From contig JBBPYK010000093.1 of the NCBI GenBank assembly GCA_038199985.1, positions 53,206 to 117,205 of the forward strand: a stretch of 64,000 nt of DNA, in the 5' to 3' direction. This DNA comes from Arthrobacter_J sp038199985. GTDB taxonomy: Bacteria > Actinomycetota > Actinomycetes > Actinomycetales > Micrococcaceae. Numbering within the stretch: the stretch's first letter is position 1; each line of letters starts with the position of its first letter. Made by a program: the position numbers and the translations under genes. Shown here piece by piece: positions 62,007 to 64,000 of the stretch. The notes below the pieces were generated by a model that was not told the DNA's origin, did not search any database, and worked only from the letters and a program-made list of their open reading frames with translations.

Positions 62007-63845
62007 TCACGGCACGGGGATCTCGGGGACGCTCTTCCAACCTGTTGCCTTACCAAACCGGGTACCGAAGTCGTCCAGCATGGTTTCCAGATATGTCTGT
62101 GTCAAGTGGTCAAGATCCATATAAATGTAGACGTTGCCGATAGCGCCCGGGCAGATGTCTCCCGTGCAGAACTTATCCGACATATCCATGATTCCAACCT
62201 CGGGCATGGACGCTTTCAGTGCCACCAGAGGGGATTCCGCGGCCAGAAGCTGCGAGCGCGGGAGGTTGCATTCCGGTGAATCGACGCCCTTGGTCTCGAG
62301 GCATTCGGGCATTGGGAATTCGAACCTGGGGTTATCTCGAATGGCGACCACGCTGATCCCTGTATCCAAGAAGCCCTGGACGCCCTCCTCGTAGCCCTCA
62401 ACGAGTATTTCCTCCGGCGAGCTGTGTTCGGTCCGGGTGGCGACGGTGAAAACCGCATCCGGCATGCGCTCCATGACGTACGCGCTACTGGCCGCCTTGA
62501 ATTCGTTACATTCCGGCGTACTATCCGATGTCGGTGCCGAATAGCGACAGCCCGGCTTATGGATGAGGATGACCAGCCAATTATTGGCTCGGGCTACCGG
62601 CCCCATAGCCGACATCCACTGCTGCGTATGGGAGTCCCCCAGCGCAACGATAGTGCGGGTAGCTTCCTCGGAGTTGCCCATATAGTCGCAGGACTTGATG
62701 ACGGGGTTGGTGGGCTCCCAGATGTCTTTGCAGTCTCCGTCGTAGTCGGCCCACTCTCCACCCATATTGCTGATCTGTGGTCTGAGTGCAGCATCTGGAA
62801 TTCCCAGGTATTCGTAGCCCGGTTCCAGTGCGGCCGCTCCGGGGTTGTCCGCGGGAGATTGTGAAGCAATGGCCTGTTCCTCGGCGTTGACCCGATACTG
62901 CCAGCCTGACAGGGGCGCGGCAACCAGAGCCATGCTGACTGCCACGACGATGCCCATCCGGTGGCGCCTGGTCGATGCCCAAGTCCAGCTGCGCACAGGG
63001 GTTTCGATCAAGCGCGTAGTAAGAATGGCTAGAAGTATTGATACGGCAATGAGGACGGCCCCGTCCAGGAACCCGGCCGCGCTCTGTTCGGAGTAAACGA
63101 GCCAGAACACGAGTAAGGGCCAGTGCCACAGGTACAGGGCATAGGAGTTGTCACCCATCCGGACCAGCGGTTTGACGGTCAGGAGACGATCCACGCCGAA
63201 GCGGCTTCCTGATTGACCCGCTACCATGATGCAGGCCGCGGAAAGTAGCGGCCATAGGGCGATATATCCGGGGAACTGCGCCTCCACCTGGAGAACAAGT
63301 CCACAGCTGAGCATTCCCAGAAGGCCGGTCCAGCCCAGGACCACTCTGATCGCCCTGTTGAAATTGAGGTAGGGCAGCGTCAGCGCTAGCAGCGAACCAA
63401 GTGCGAACTCCCACAGGCGTGTTCGCGTATCGAAGTATGCGAACGTCTGGTTTGTTGCCGTCTCCCACACCGAGAACGCCAGCGACGCGGCGAAAAGACT
63501 AGCAAACACTGCGGTGAGAACGGTGCGGAAACGGGCTTTCAAGAACCGCGAAACCGCAGCCGAACCGGCAAAGAGCAACGGCCAGAGAATGAACACCTGG
63601 CCCTGGATAGACAGTGACCAGAAGTGCTGGAGGGGGCTAGCGGCGCTGTGATCCGCTGCGTAGTAATCCACTGAGCTCGCCGCGAGCTCCCAGTTCTGGA
63701 AGTAAAACAGCGACGCCCATGTTTGATTGAAGACGTCTTCCAGCTGCGTCCGCGGCAGCAACAGCGCAGTAGCTACGAGAATGGCCAGCAGTACAACGAC
63801 GACTGCTGGTAGGAGTCGCTTGAACAGGTGCAGCCAATACTTCAC
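62007..63845 (-). pseudogene. Acyltransferase-3/SGNH protein (OafA-like), N-terminus lost
   Basis: The 612 residues start in the middle of an OafA/YrhL-type O-acyltransferase: HLFKRLLPAVVVVLLAI, then SSVDYYAADHSAASPLQHFW and SLSIQGQVFILWPLLFAG, then about seven further membrane helices. A C-terminal SGNH hydrolase domain has IVALGDSHTQQWMSAMGP and a DLDHLT box. The family's first 90 or so residues (EIDGLRA-type start, first helices) are absent. The sequence upstream is IS30-type transposase, 21 bases away. A GTG at 63845 could still be read, but loss of the catalytic first helices suggests an insertion-truncated gene. Confidence 0.78.
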
Positions 63846-63866
63846 GAGATGAAGTGGCTCTTGGTG

Positions 63867-64000
63867 TCAACCGGTGGTAGCAACATTGTCGTTGAGTAGT
63901 TTGGTGAAGACTTCTCGTGGGGTGAGGTATCCCAGGGTGGCGCGTGGCCTGTCATTGAGTTCATCGGCGATGGTATCGAGGTAGGGCTGGTGGCTGGTGA
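63867..64000 (-). mobile_element. IS30-family transposase, C-terminal end (partial)
   Basis: The minus strand encodes, up to a TGA at 63867-63869, the run SHQPYLDTIADELNDRP followed by RATLGYLTPREVFTKLL and NDNVATTG. LNDRPR-TLGY-TPxEVF is the conserved C-terminus of IS30-type DDE transposases. The remainder of the gene lies beyond the window. The right boundary of the element should fall in 63846-63866; I cannot delimit its inverted repeat. Confidence 0.85.

Noticed and set aside
1..64000. tRNA, rRNA, CRISPR arrays, integrase or prophage genes
   Set aside because: I looked for conserved T-loop sequences, direct-repeat arrays and phage genes in the gaps and saw none; intergenic space is short. 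A tRNAscan or CRISPR search would settle it.

Overview
The window reads as a chromosome segment of a Gram-positive actinobacterium, most likely a Micrococcaceae (Arthrobacter-like) species. The base composition is moderately high in GC. GTG starts and leaderless promoters are common. The gene content is actinobacterial: a glutamate ABC transporter, the succinylase branch of the diaminopimelate pathway with dapC beside fdxA, a GuaB3 paralogue, SURF1, an FmdB-SAF pair, and galU followed by a RimJ-like gene. Most of it is ordinary core genome; I saw no prophage, CRISPR array, rRNA or tRNA gene. The only mobile DNA is the end of an IS30-type transposase at the right edge. No gene-free stretch exceeds about 270 bases.

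Layout. 1-2169 (+): end of a glutamate-type ABC transporter (binding protein, two permeases). 2230-5242: divergent dapE and dapD plus a lysozyme-like membrane protein. 5281-7671: galE and citrate synthase, convergent across a 46-base perfect inverted repeat. 7840-10736: dapC-fdxA, a 74-residue protein, an ArsR-type regulator and a small membrane protein. 10746-12668: typA/bipA. 12887-25692 (-): two tandem, similarly built five-component peptide transporters (opp-like and dpp-like), each with the two ATPases fused into one gene, interrupted by one inverted PH-domain-like membrane gene. 25962-33718: DUF2071 protein, a frameshifted methyltransferase, ychF, rmuC, a membrane protein, xseA-xseB and an alanine-type aminotransferase. 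33794-37320 (-): an OpuC-type osmoprotectant transporter. 37402-41917: an MFS exporter divergent from an Lrp regulator, then a TPR protein and an AlaX-like editing hydrolase. 41918-46134: a membrane protein, RimJ-like acetyltransferase and galU, then 5-formyl-THF cyclo-ligase, FmdB and a SAF-domain protein. 46188-50219 (-): a large helicase-nuclease fusion with degenerate ATPase motifs. 50367-53285 (-): guaA, DUF3817 protein, SURF1. 53384-56885 (+): a heterodimeric ABC exporter with complementary motif loss. 56892-61946 (-): orphan PTS EIIA, glpD, guaB3, guaB. 62007-64000 (-): an N-terminally truncated acyltransferase-3/SGNH protein abutting the IS30 transposase.

The genes group into amino-acid, peptide and osmolyte uptake, lysine/peptidoglycan precursor synthesis (dapD, dapC, dapE), purine synthesis (guaA, guaB, guaB3) and nucleic-acid maintenance. 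Two regulatory patterns recur. First, about fifteen genes have a TANNNT -10 hexamer 6-8 bases before an ATG or GTG, the signature of leaderless mRNAs. Second, all three binding-protein/permease junctions (glutamate, opp, dpp) carry a strong hairpin just after the binding-protein stop codon, which would allow excess binding protein over permease.

I see no convincing new multi-gene system. The most interesting items are the motif-degenerate helicase-nuclease, the ABC exporter with mirror-image site loss, the methyltransferase frameshift, the IS30-truncated acyltransferase and the Lrp/TPR/AlaX-like neighbourhood.
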